Source: an uncultured Bacteroidales bacterium
Lineage (GTDB): Bacteria > Bacteroidota > Bacteroidia > Bacteroidales > P3
Length of the DNA stretch: 14,229 nt
Direction: 5' to 3'
NCBI GenBank assembly: GCA_937906975.1
Contig: CALCUN010000112.1
Coordinates: 1 to 14,229, forward strand
The notes beneath the pieces were generated by a model. The model had not been told where the DNA came from. It did no database searches and saw nothing but the letters and a program-made list of their open reading frames with translations. Shown piece by piece: positions 6,826 to 13,315 of this stretch; position 1 is the first letter of the stretch; every line of letters starts with the position of its first letter. The position numbers were made by a program, and so were the translations under genes.

Positions 6826-6844
6826 CTTTTTTGAGGTAAATAGT

Positions 6845-7357
6845 TTAATCTATTTTTGCTTTTATAAACAGCGTATCGCAAATAACTATTAGTATTATGC
6901 TCACTGCGGTACTAGAAATTATCCTAAGAAGTAGTCTCCAAATTTCTGTGAAACTAAAGGATTCTATAAAGAAATAAATTAAGGTATGTAGCAAAACTAC
7001 TATGGAAGCAAAACCTAAGAATGACAAGAAACCCATTTCTGCTATTGAAGGACGGAATGTGTTGTTGTCAAAGTTGTTTATAAACCATGAAAGCAAGAGT
7101 GGTTTTAGTGTGGCTGTGAGTGTGGCTGTTGCAGTATGGAATCCTAATTGTGAGGAGAATAAATCCATGGTCAATCCCATCAAAAAGCCTAAAATCATCA
7201 CTAACCATTTTGGGAAGTTATTAGGTAGTAATATTATAAACCATATATATAATAGGGGTTGCATATATCCAAACAAGTGAACGTTGTTTAGCAATAGTAT
7301 TTGCACCAAAGCAATTAATACAAACTCTAAAATCGTTGTGAAAATAGTCTTACTCAT
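6845..7357 (-). CDS. mreD: Rod shape-determining protein MreD
   Basis: An integral inner-membrane protein of the elongasome, which with MreC, MreB, RodA and PBP2 organises lateral peptidoglycan synthesis. The 170 residues are almost wholly hydrophobic, with about five or six predicted membrane segments (roughly 6-25, 31-46, 50-68, 76-92, 108-132, 139-162). The motif GFLMGLTMDLFSS (57-69), with Gly61 and Asp65 in the G-x3-D arrangement typical of MreD, supports the call, as does its place directly after mreC. The start ATG overlaps the mreC stop region by 8 nt, which suggests translational coupling. MreD sequences diverge fast, so context carries part of the weight. No mrdA (PBP2) or rodA follows, unlike the usual Bacteroidota cluster. 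Confidence 0.9.
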   Translation of the reverse strand: MSKTIFTTILEFVLIALVQILLLNNVHLFGYMQPLLYIWFIILLPNNFPKWLVMILGFLMGLTMDLFSSQLGFHTATATLTATLKPLLLSWFINNFDNNTFRPSIAEMGFLSFLGFASIVVLLHTLIYFFIESFSFTEIWRLLLRIISSTAVSIILIVICDTLFIKAKID

Positions 7358-8183
7358 TTTCTTTTATGCTTTTTTCCAATATATCTTGTTCTAATTTAAA
7401 TAGGTTTTTCACCACATAAACATATTCTAATTTGTTATAGTCGGCTGAAAACTCAAATTCTATATCAAAAAATCCTGTTGATGGGTCTTTTTCAAAGGTT
7501 TTTATGTATCCTATTTCTATACCTTCTGGATAGTTTCTTGAATATCCGCTTGTGATTAGCGTATCTCCTTTCTTTAAAGGTATAGATGATGGCATTTCTT
7601 TTATTTGTCCTATTCTGTAATCGCCACCTTCCCATACCATTGTACCTGTTGCTTGTGTGCGTTTGTTCTTTACTGCTATTTTTGTGTCTTGATGCAAAAC
7701 TGTCATCACAAGTGAGAAGTTGGAAGTAGCATTTACTACCAATCCAAGCAAGCCGTTTGGTGTTATAACACACATATCTTTCATCACGCCGTTAGACATT
7801 CCTTTGTTGAGCATAAAAAAGTTATTTCTTTTGTTAATTGTTTTAGAAATAACTGAGGCTTCTATGAATGTAAAGCGTTGTTTATAGACGGTGTCTTCAA
7901 CTTGCATTTCTTTTTCAGTAAATTTAACGTATGAGTTTTCGATTTGGCTTCTTAGCATTGCGTTTTCTTTTGACAAGGCTTCATTTACCGATGCTAAGTA
8001 GAAGTATTTTGTAATTTTATTGGTCTTATCGTAAATACTTCCTGAGATATTGTTTGCGATATTAACTATTGCCGAGCCTTGATGATAGGAATTTTGAGAT
8101 ATTAAATAGATTGCCACCCCTTCTAAAAGGAGAAAAAGAAAAATAAAGTAGTATCTCTTTAAAAATCTTATTAAATTGTTCAT
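7350..8183 (-). CDS. mreC: Rod shape-determining protein MreC
   Basis: A bitopic inner-membrane protein whose periplasmic domain oligomerises and activates PBP2/RodA during cell elongation. From ATG 8183 it has 277 aa: a short basic cytoplasmic start (NNLIRFLKRYY), a membrane helix at about 12-29, a coiled-coil-like segment at 60-85 (VNEALSKENAMLRSQIEN), then the beta-rich MreC core with TPNGLLGLVVNATSNFSLVM (141-160) and GDTLITSGYSRNYPEGIEIG (206-225). An in-frame start at 8228 would add 15 residues, but it would place the -7 element (8204-8211) inside the gene and overlap the divergent promoter, and other family members begin near this point. It overlaps mreD by 8 nt. There is no mreB upstream. 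Confidence 0.93.
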   Translation of the reverse strand: MNNLIRFLKRYYFIFLFLLLEGVAIYLISQNSYHQGSAIVNIANNISGSIYDKTNKITKYFYLASVNEALSKENAMLRSQIENSYVKFTEKEMQVEDTVYKQRFTFIEASVISKTINKRNNFFMLNKGMSNGVMKDMCVITPNGLLGLVVNATSNFSLVMTVLHQDTKIAVKNKRTQATGTMVWEGGDYRIGQIKEMPSSIPLKKGDTLITSGYSRNYPEGIEIGYIKTFEKDPSTGFFDIEFEFSADYNKLEYVYVVKNLFKLEQDILEKSIKENE

Positions 8184-8203
8184 GTATTCTGTAATTTCTT
8201 TTG

Positions 8204-8211
8204 CAAAAGTA
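8204..8211 (-). promoter_or_regulatory. -7 promoter element for mreC-mreD
   Basis: The minus strand reads TACTTTTG followed by CA, matching TAnnTTTG, 20 nt upstream of the chosen mreC ATG. No TTTG/TTG at the expected distance was found. The element sits in a 12-bp perfect palindrome, CTTTTGCAAAAG (8198-8209). Confidence 0.6.
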
Positions 8212-8220
8212 GTTATAAAT

Positions 8221-8251
8221 TTTGTCATTGTGAAGAAAAATAATAATTTTG
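8221..8251 (+). promoter_or_regulatory. Promoter of the 177-aa lipoprotein gene
   Basis: TTTG (8221-8224), 19 nt, TAATTTTG (8244-8251) followed by CA: an exact Bacteroidota -33/-7 pair. It places the RNA start near 8258 and rules out translation from the in-frame TTG at 8249, in favour of ATG 8282. Confidence 0.85.
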
Positions 8252-8281
8252 CAAAAGAAAAACAACTTAAACTTTAAGAAA

Positions 8282-8815
8282 ATGAAAAATAATTTATTGA
8301 AATTATTGGCTTTATTTATGGCTATTTTTACGTTTTCAGCTTGTGAAAATGTAGAAGATTTGGCAGGTGAAATGGATATTACTATTGGAAAAGAAACTTT
8401 CCATATTCCTGCTGCTTTGTTTTACTCTAATGAAAATAACACTTTCATTACTGCTACTAATGTTAAGCAATCTGTTGCTATAAAGGTGAAAGATGCTGCC
8501 ATTGGCAAGAAAACTCTTGGATTAGGAAAGAATGTTTTAGAAGCTGTGGGAAATATTGATAACTTTTCTTCAATGGAAAACACCTTAGTTTACATTCCTA
8601 CTTCTGGAATAGAGGAAGATGGTATGACAGCTTTGTATGGTACAATTACTTTAACAAAAGTTACTTCTACTTGGGTGGAAGGTACATTTGAAGGTGGTGG
8701 AGTAAAAACTTCTCTTCTAAATGACATATCAGGACTTAGCAGTATACTTGATGCACCTGAATTGATTGAAGAATTTTCTGGCGAATTTAAAGCATACGGT
8801 TTAACAACAAAATAA
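8282..8815 (+). CDS. Small SPII lipoprotein of unknown function (177 aa)
   Basis: From ATG 8282 the protein has a lysine-containing N-terminus, a hydrophobic run at 5-18 and a lipobox F-S-A-C with Cys21, followed by ENVEDLAGE, so it should be an acylated envelope protein. The mature part looks like a compact beta-sandwich or lipocalin-like fold: short strands separated by turns, with a late segment of the form YGTITLTKVTSTWVEGTFEG. That 'T-x-T-x-T ... V-x-G-T-F' pattern resembles the DUF6252-type small lipoproteins of Bacteroidota, but I cannot confirm the family. The function is unknown. It stands alone, divergent from mreC, with its own promoter, and ends at a bidirectional terminator facing radC. 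Confidence 0.82.
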   Translation: MKNNLLKLLALFMAIFTFSACENVEDLAGEMDITIGKETFHIPAALFYSNENNTFITATNVKQSVAIKVKDAAIGKKTLGLGKNVLEAVGNIDNFSSMENTLVYIPTSGIEEDGMTALYGTITLTKVTSTWVEGTFEGGGVKTSLLNDISGLSSILDAPELIEEFSGEFKAYGLTTK

Positions 8816-8839
8816 ACCTTAAAGGAAATACTTTTTTTT

Positions 8840-8876
8840 AAGTGGAGTTTTCGTGAAGGAAACTCCACTTTTTTTT
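8840..8876. terminator. Bidirectional terminator between the lipoprotein gene and radC
   Basis: AAGTGGAGTTT (8840-8850) pairs perfectly with AAACTCCACTT (8860-8870), with a 9-nt loop. Seven or more T follow on the plus strand. The complement of CTTTTTTTTA at 8831-8840 is A-rich and precedes it, so the hairpin is classical for the plus strand and plausible as a stem for radC. The T-tail overlaps the radC stop codon (8877..8875). Confidence 0.88.
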
Positions 8877-9582
8877 ATATTATTCCATTATCTAAGAAAC
8901 TATAATAGTTATCATCATTTCCTATTATTATATGGTCCAATAATTGTATTGACATTAGTTTGCCTGCTTCAAGGATTGTTCTTGTAGTGTTTATGTCTGC
9001 TTGGCTTGGTTTTAATTCTCCGCTTGGGTGATTGTGGGCTAAGATTATTTTTACAGCGTTGTATTCTAAGGCTGCTTTGAAAATCACTCTTCTATCTACA
9101 AGTGTTTCATTCATTCCTCCGTTGCTAATAGGAACTACCTTTATTATCTTATTATTATTTGCTAAAAGAATTACCCAAAACGTTTCCACATCTTTATCTA
9201 ACAAGTATTGTGCAAGAGCAGAGTAAGCATCGGCAGAAGAATTGATGATAGGACGTTGCAAACTTGCAGATTGTTTTCTTCTATATCCAAGTTCTAAGGC
9301 AGCAACTATGCTAATTGCTTTTGCAGGTCCTATTCCTTTAAAGCGATTGCAAAAGTCCTTGTATGAAAGTTTAGATAACTCAGCCAAATTGTTATCAACA
9401 CTCATTAAAATCTCCTTCGCAAGTTCCACAGCGTTCTTTTCCTTATTGCCTCCTCCTAGAATAATTGCAAGAAGTTCCGCATTAGTTAGGGATTGTCTTC
9501 CTAAATTCATCATTTTCTCGCGAGGACGATCCGCCTCGTCCCAATCCTTTATTGTGGTCTTTATCTTTTGATATTCTTCCAT
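8875..9582 (-). CDS. radC: RadC-family protein (JAB/MPN metalloprotease-like domain)
   Basis: It has an N-terminal helix-hairpin-helix UPF0758 domain (RPREKMMNLG 19-28, LTNAELLAIILGGG 32-45, FKGIGPAKA 81-89) and a C-terminal JAB domain with the zinc-site motif HNHPSG (183-188) and downstream Asp196 in PSQADINTT. The length of 235 aa is usual. The E. coli radC repair phenotype is no longer attributed to this family, and its molecular function is unsettled, so the name should be read as a family label. I start it at ATG 9582. The in-frame TTG at 9609 falls in the -7 element TACTTTTG and would add nine unconserved residues. It is a single gene, divergent from the ribosomal-protein operon. Confidence 0.93.
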   Translation of the reverse strand: MEEYQKIKTTIKDWDEADRPREKMMNLGRQSLTNAELLAIILGGGNKEKNAVELAKEILMSVDNNLAELSKLSYKDFCNRFKGIGPAKAISIVAALELGYRRKQSASLQRPIINSSADAYSALAQYLLDKDVETFWVILLANNNKIIKVVPISNGGMNETLVDRRVIFKAALEYNAVKIILAHNHPSGELKPSQADINTTRTILEAGKLMSIQLLDHIIIGNDDNYYSFLDNGII

Positions 9583-9606
9583 TGAAAAATTATTTCTTTT
9601 TTTAGG

Positions 9607-9614
9607 CAAAAGTA
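9607..9614 (-). promoter_or_regulatory. -7 promoter element for radC
   Basis: The minus strand reads TACTTTTG followed by CC, matching TAnnTTTG, 24 nt upstream of the chosen ATG. No clear TTG was found at the right upstream distance. Confidence 0.55.
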
Positions 9615-9634
9615 TGATTTTTTTACATAATTTC

Positions 9635-9664
9635 TTGTGTTATAAAGAAAAAGTAGTAATTTTG
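9635..9664 (+). promoter_or_regulatory. Promoter of the rplM-rpsI-rpsB-tsf operon
   Basis: TTG (9635-9637), 19 nt, TAATTTTG (9657-9664) followed by CA: consensus elements at consensus spacing. Transcription should begin close to 9671, which is also where the first leader stem begins, leaving a leader of about 160 nt before rplM. Confidence 0.82.
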
Positions 9665-9669
9665 CAAAC

Positions 9670-9830
9670 TCCAATTTAGGTAATCAGCGACCCGTTATTA
9701 TCCTATGGTGAACTAAATTGGAAAGTGTAAGTTGTTGAATGACAAAGGTCTTACTTGCCCGTTTGACTCTAAGAAGTTCAACAAAAAAGTTTAATTTAAT
9801 TTTGTAAAAACGTAGAATAAAAAGGCAGAA
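9670..9830 (+). promoter_or_regulatory. Structured 5' leader of the rplM operon
   Basis: Two arms are perfectly complementary over 10 bp: TCCAATTTAG (9670-9679) and CTAAATTGGA (9713-9722), enclosing 33 nt. A second hairpin pairs TTGTTGAA (9732-9739) with TTCAACAA (9777-9784), and smaller alternatives such as GTAAG (9727-9731) with CTTAC (9750-9754) compete with it. The length, structure and position directly before ribosomal-protein genes suggest an autoregulatory leader, probably sensing L13 or another product of the operon. A Bacteroidia-specific L13 leader may already be catalogued; I cannot check. There is no terminator-like T-tract, so control would be at translation or RNA stability. 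Confidence 0.6.
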
Positions 9831-10286
9831 ATGGGAACATTAAGCTATAAAACAGTATCAGTAAGCAAAGAAAATGCTAAAAAAGAATGGATAGTTATTG
9901 ATGCTGAAAACGAAGTTGTAGGACGTTTAGCAACAAAAGTTGCAAACATATTAAGAGGTAAACACAAACCTTGCTTCACACCTAACGCTGATTGTGGAGA
10001 TTATGTAATAGTAATAAACGCTGACAAAGTAAGATTCACAGGTAAAAAACTTACTGATAAGGTTTATGTAAGACATACAGGTTATCCAGGAGGACAACGT
10101 TTCACTACTCCAAAAGAATTATTTTCTAAATTCCCAGTAAGAATAGTTGAACACGCTGTAAAAGGAATGTTACCAAAAAATAAATTAGGAAGTCAATTAT
10201 ATAGAAATCTTCACGTTGTTGCAGGAGCAGAACACAAATTTGAAGCTCAACAACCAAGATTAGTAAACCTTAACGAAATCAGATAA
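9831..10286 (+). CDS. rplM: 50S ribosomal protein L13
   Basis: An early-assembling large-subunit protein that binds 23S rRNA. The 151 aa carry the conserved WIVIDAENEVVGRLAT (20-35), LRGKHKP (41-47), the HTGYPGG segment (82-88) and the family signature VKGMLPKNKLG (110-120), followed by LHVVAGAEH (127-135). The N-terminal MGTLSYKTVS is the form seen in Bacteroidota. It is the first gene of the operon after the structured leader; rpsI starts 5 nt after its stop. Upstream is only the weak AAAAAGGCAGAA. Confidence 0.98.
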   Translation: MGTLSYKTVSVSKENAKKEWIVIDAENEVVGRLATKVANILRGKHKPCFTPNADCGDYVIVINADKVRFTGKKLTDKVYVRHTGYPGGQRFTTPKELFSKFPVRIVEHAVKGMLPKNKLGSQLYRNLHVVAGAEHKFEAQQPRLVNLNEIR

Positions 10287-10291
10287 GAGAT

Positions 10292-10681
10292 ATGGAAGGA
10301 GTAATAAACACTATAGGTAGAAGAAAATGTGCTGTTGCTAGAATTTATATGAAACAAGGCAACGGTGCTATAATCGTTAACGGAAGAGATTACAAAGAAT
10401 ACTTCCCAACAGCACCATTACAATACATTTGCCGTCAAGCTTTCGAAACAATCGGAGCAGAAGGACAATATGATGTAAAAGCAAACCTTGATGGTGGTGG
10501 AATTTCTGGACAAGCAGAAGCTTTACGTATGGCTATCGCAAGAGCATTATGCGAAGTAAACATTGAAGACAGAAGCGCTTTAAAAGCAAAAGGCTTGTTG
10601 AAGAGAGACCCTCGTATGGTTGAACGTAAAAAACCAGGTCAAAAGAAAGCAAGAAAACGTTTCCAATTCAGCAAACGTTAA
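10292..10681 (+). CDS. rpsI: 30S ribosomal protein S9
   Basis: A small-subunit head protein whose C-terminal tail reaches the P-site tRNA. The 129 aa show GRRKCAVARIY (9-19), the signature GGGISGQAEALRMAIARAL (68-86), the basic LLKRDPRMVERKKPGQKKARKR block (102-123) and the invariant SKR end, where the terminal Arg contacts the tRNA anticodon stem. It starts 5 nt after rplM in the usual L13-S9 pair. A 101-nt structured gap separates it from rpsB. Confidence 0.98.
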   Translation: MEGVINTIGRRKCAVARIYMKQGNGAIIVNGRDYKEYFPTAPLQYICRQAFETIGAEGQYDVKANLDGGGISGQAEALRMAIARALCEVNIEDRSALKAKGLLKRDPRMVERKKPGQKKARKRFQFSKR

Positions 10682-10685
10682 TATA

Positions 10686-10744
10686 TGGATATTGTTTAGT
10701 ATCCAAATTGGTAAGATTTGTAAGAAAGCAACTACTTATCAATT
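10686..10744 (+). promoter_or_regulatory. Two hairpins in the rpsI-rpsB gap, possible S2 leader
   Basis: TGGATA (10686-10691) pairs with TATCCA (10700-10705) around an 8-nt loop. Directly after it, AATTGGTAAG (10706-10715) pairs with CTTATCAATT (10735-10744) with one G-U pair around a 19-nt loop. No TAnnTTTG with exact spacing is present, so rpsB is probably transcribed from the rplM promoter. rpsB leaders with S2 autoregulation are known in other bacteria; a similar role here is inference. Confidence 0.5.
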
Positions 10745-10782
10745 GATAGTAAATTAGGAAAGTAAACAAAAAAGAAAAAGAG

Positions 10783-11634
10783 ATGATAGATTTTAATCAA
10801 ATGCTTGACGCAGGTGTTCACTTTGGACACTTAAGAAGAAAATGGAATCCAAAAATGGCTCCATACATTTACATGGAACGCAATGGAATCCACATTATAG
10901 ACCTTCACAAAACAGCAGCAAAAGTTGAAGAAGCTTCTGCAGCTTTAAAACAAATTGCAAAATCAGGAAAGAAAATTTTGTTTGTTGCAACTAAAAAACA
11001 AGCAAAAGATATAGTAGCAGAAAGAGTAAAAAGAACTAACATGCCTTTCGTAACTGAACGTTGGCCTGGTGGAATGCTTACAAACTTTGTTACAATCAGA
11101 AAAGCAATCAAAAAAATGAACTCTTTAGAAAAATTATTAGCTGACAAAGACACTACAGCTATTTCAAAAAGAGAAAGATTGCAAATCACAAGAGAAAAAG
11201 CTAAATTAGAAAAGAACTTAGGTTCAATAGCAGATCTTACACGTTTACCTTCTGCTTTGTTCATCGTTGACATCAACAAAGAACACATCGCAGTTGCAGA
11301 AGCAAAACGTTTAAACATACCTACTTTTGCAATGGTTGATACAAACTGCGACCCTAATGCAGTTGATTTCCCTATTCCAGCAAACGATGACGCATCAAAA
11401 TCAATTTCTTTGATATTGGATTACGTTTGCCAAGCAATAGAAGAAGGTTGTCAAGAAAGAAAAATGGACAAAGATTCTCGCCAAGCAGAAGAAACTGAAG
11501 CAGAAGAAAGATTAGCAACAGAACTTTTGGACGACGAAGTTGCACCAGAAGAAACTCAAAACAAAGTTAAAAAAGTTAAAGCTGTTGCAGAAGACGGAGA
11601 AAGACGTCCAAGAAGACAAGTAAAAAAGAAATAA
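10783..11634 (+). CDS. rpsB: 30S ribosomal protein S2
   Basis: A late-assembling 30S protein at the back of the subunit, needed to recruit S1. The core is unmistakable: GVHFGH (11-16), KWNPKMAPYI (20-29), IDLHKTAAK (39-47), FVATKKQAK (67-75), ERWPGGMLTN (92-101), LTRLPSALFIVD (152-163), VDTNCDPNAVDFPIPANDDA (185-204). Residues from about 226 to 283 form an extra charged tail, first acidic (EETEAEERLATELLDDE) and then strongly basic (VKKVKAV...RRPRRQVKKK), so the protein is longer than many S2 homologues. The tail is in frame with no sign of a frameshift. tsf follows 22 nt after the stop in the usual S2/EF-Ts pair. Confidence 0.97.
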   Translation: MIDFNQMLDAGVHFGHLRRKWNPKMAPYIYMERNGIHIIDLHKTAAKVEEASAALKQIAKSGKKILFVATKKQAKDIVAERVKRTNMPFVTERWPGGMLTNFVTIRKAIKKMNSLEKLLADKDTTAISKRERLQITREKAKLEKNLGSIADLTRLPSALFIVDINKEHIAVAEAKRLNIPTFAMVDTNCDPNAVDFPIPANDDASKSISLILDYVCQAIEEGCQERKMDKDSRQAEETEAEERLATELLDDEVAPEETQNKVKKVKAVAEDGERRPRRQVKKK

Positions 11635-11656
11635 GAACCCTTTAAACGTAAATAAA

Positions 11657-12484
11657 ATGGCAAATATAACAGCTGCAGCCGTTAATGAACTAAGAAAACG
11701 TACAGGAGTCGGAATGATGGACTGTAAAAAAGCCTTAGTTGAATGCGATGGCGATATGGATAAAGCAATAGATTATCTTCGTGAAAAAGGACAAAAACTT
11801 GCTGCTAAAAGAGCTGACAGAGATGCAAGCGAAGGAGCAGTTTTAGCATTAGTAAACGCAGATAAAACATTTGCAGCAGTAATAATGATGAATTGCGAAA
11901 CAGACTTCGTTGCTAAAAATGACGATTTCGTAGCATTCACAAGAGAAGTACTTCAAACAGCAGTTGATGCAAAAGCAAAATCATTGGAAGAAGTAATGGC
12001 TTTAACAATAAACGGTTTAAGCGTTGAAACAATGATTGTAGAACAAGTTGCTAAAATAGGAGAAAAAATTACACTTTCTCACTATCTTCCAATAGAAGCA
12101 GCAGCAACTTACGCTTACATTCACCCAGGTAACAGAATGGCATCAGTTGTAGGACTTTCAAAAACTGGATATGACGAAGAAGGAAAAGAAATGTCAATGC
12201 AAGTAATCGCTGGACGTCCAGTAGCATTGAACAAAGAATCAGTTCCTGCAGAAGTTATAGAAAGAGAAATGGAAGTATATCGTGGACAAGTAAGAGAAGA
12301 AGGCAAACCAGAAAACATGGTAGAAAAGATTGCAGAAGGCAAACTTAACAAATTCTTCAAAGAAAGTACACTATTAAGTCAAGAATACACTCGCGAAGCA
12401 AAAGTAAGTGTAGAAGAACATCTAAGAAAAATAGACAAAGACTTAACAATTACAGCTTTCCAAAGAGCAGAATTAGGAGAATAA
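11657..12484 (+). CDS. tsf: Translation elongation factor Ts
   Basis: The guanine-nucleotide exchange factor for EF-Tu. The N-terminal UBA-like domain has RTGVGMMDCKKAL (15-27) and ends in LREKGQKLAAKRADR (41-55). The EF-Tu-contacting core has CETDFVAKNDDF (80-91), including the Asp83-Phe84 pair that intrudes into the EF-Tu Mg2+ site region. The C-terminal part has GKLNKFFKE (a.a. 228-236) and the conserved ending. The 275-aa length is ordinary. It is the last gene of the operon before a strong hairpin terminator. Confidence 0.97.
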   Translation: MANITAAAVNELRKRTGVGMMDCKKALVECDGDMDKAIDYLREKGQKLAAKRADRDASEGAVLALVNADKTFAAVIMMNCETDFVAKNDDFVAFTREVLQTAVDAKAKSLEEVMALTINGLSVETMIVEQVAKIGEKITLSHYLPIEAAATYAYIHPGNRMASVVGLSKTGYDEEGKEMSMQVIAGRPVALNKESVPAEVIEREMEVYRGQVREEGKPENMVEKIAEGKLNKFFKESTLLSQEYTREAKVSVEEHLRKIDKDLTITAFQRAELGE

Positions 12485-12500
12485 TAAAATATTCACACAC

Positions 12501-12538
12501 AAAAAGGAAGCATACAACCTTATGCTTCCTTTTTTTTT
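12501..12538 (+). terminator. Intrinsic terminator after tsf
   Basis: AAAAAGGAAGCATA (12501-12514) pairs perfectly with TATGCTTCCTTTTT (12521-12534) around a 6-nt loop, and the T-run continues to 12538. It is a textbook intrinsic terminator 16 nt after the tsf stop. The rsmA start lies only 12 nt beyond the T-tract. Confidence 0.92.
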
Positions 12539-12550
12539 CATTAAAAAACA

Positions 12551-13315
12551 ATGGAAAAAGTAAGAGCAAAAAAACACCTTGGGCAACACTTTCTCAAAGA
12601 CGAAACAATAGCAGAGAAAATAGCCTATTCTCTTATAGAAGAAGCAGACGTATTGGAAATAGGACCAGGAATGGGAGTCCTAACCAAATACCTAATAGAA
12701 AATCCCAAAGTAAAACACCTTAAAGTCGTAGAAATAGACACCGAAAGCGTAGAATACCTACACCATAACTACCCTTCCCTACAAGAAAACATAATATCAG
12801 CCGACTTTCTCAAAATGGATTTAAGCACCATTTACCAAGACACCTTTGCCATAATGGGCAATTTTCCATATAACATCTCAAATCAAATACTATTTAAGCT
12901 ATTTGAAAACAAAGACAAAGCCACACAACTCGTAGGAATGTTTCAAAAAGAAGTAGCAGAAAGAGTATGTGCAAACTCAGGCAACAAAACCTACGGCATA
13001 CTCTCCGTTTTACTCTCAGCCTACTACGACATAGAATACCTATTCACCGTACACGAAAACGTATTCAATCCACCACCAAAAGTAAAATCAGCAGTAATAA
13101 GACTAAAACGCAACAACGTACAACAATTAGACTGTAACGAACAACTATTTGTAAAAGTAGTAAAAACAGCCTTTAACCAAAGAAGAAAAATGCTAAGACA
13201 AAGCCTCAAACCCCTTGGAATGAACTTAGAAGACATAGACTCAGAACTACTAACCAAAAGAGCAGAACAATTAACCGTAGAACAATTCATAAACATAACC
13301 AATAAATTAAAATGA
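12551..13315 (+). CDS. rsmA: 16S rRNA (adenine1518-N6/adenine1519-N6)-dimethyltransferase
   Basis: It dimethylates the two adjacent adenines in the 3'-terminal helix 45 of 16S rRNA using SAM, a late 30S quality-control step (KsgA). The 254 aa contain KKHLGQHFL (7-15), the SAM-binding [12 protein letters not shown] (34-45), acidic Glu61 and Asp63 in [16 protein letters not shown] (85-88), the catalytic N-x-P-Y motif GNFPYNIS (103-110), [11 protein letters not shown] (172-182) and FNQRRKMLR (208-216). Between the tsf terminator and the ATG there is no recognisable promoter, so it is probably read through from the ribosomal-protein operon or has a non-consensus promoter. The gene ends in ATGA, overlapping the mntP start. 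Confidence 0.97.
   Translation: MEKVRAKKHLGQHFLKDETIAEKIAYSLIEEADVLEIGPGMGVLTKYLIENPKVKHLKVVEIDTESVEYLHHNYPSLQENIISADFLKMDLSTIYQDTFAIMGNFPYNISNQILFKLFENKDKATQLVGMFQKEVAERVCANSGNKTYGILSVLLSAYYDIEYLFTVHENVFNPPPKVKSAVIRLKRNNVQQLDCNEQLFVKVVKTAFNQRRKMLRQSLKPLGMNLEDIDSELLTKRAEQLTVEQFINITNKLK

Noticed and set aside
6699..6881. Minus-strand 60-codon frame between mreD and iorA
   Set aside because: It is composed of the inverted repeat and the iorA promoter and overlaps the mreD end, so it is not a plausible gene.
8184..8228. Longer mreC start at 8228
   Set aside because: It would put the -7 element inside the coding region and overlap the divergent promoter. The family begins near the ATG at 8183.
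8249..8281. TTG start for the 177-aa lipoprotein
   Set aside because: The TTG is part of the -7 element TAATTTTG, and the true signal peptide begins at ATG 8282.
9583..9609. TTG start for radC
   Set aside because: The codon lies within the promoter element TACTTTTG; ATG 9582 fits the family length.
9665..9830. A tRNA, tmRNA or riboswitch of a class known to me in the rplM leader
   Set aside because: There is no cloverleaf, no CCA end and no consensus core of a metabolite riboswitch that I recognise. A ribosomal-protein leader is the simpler reading.
13280..13312. yybP-ykoY manganese riboswitch upstream of mntP
   Set aside because: mntP begins inside the rsmA stop codon, so there is no untranslated leader to hold one.
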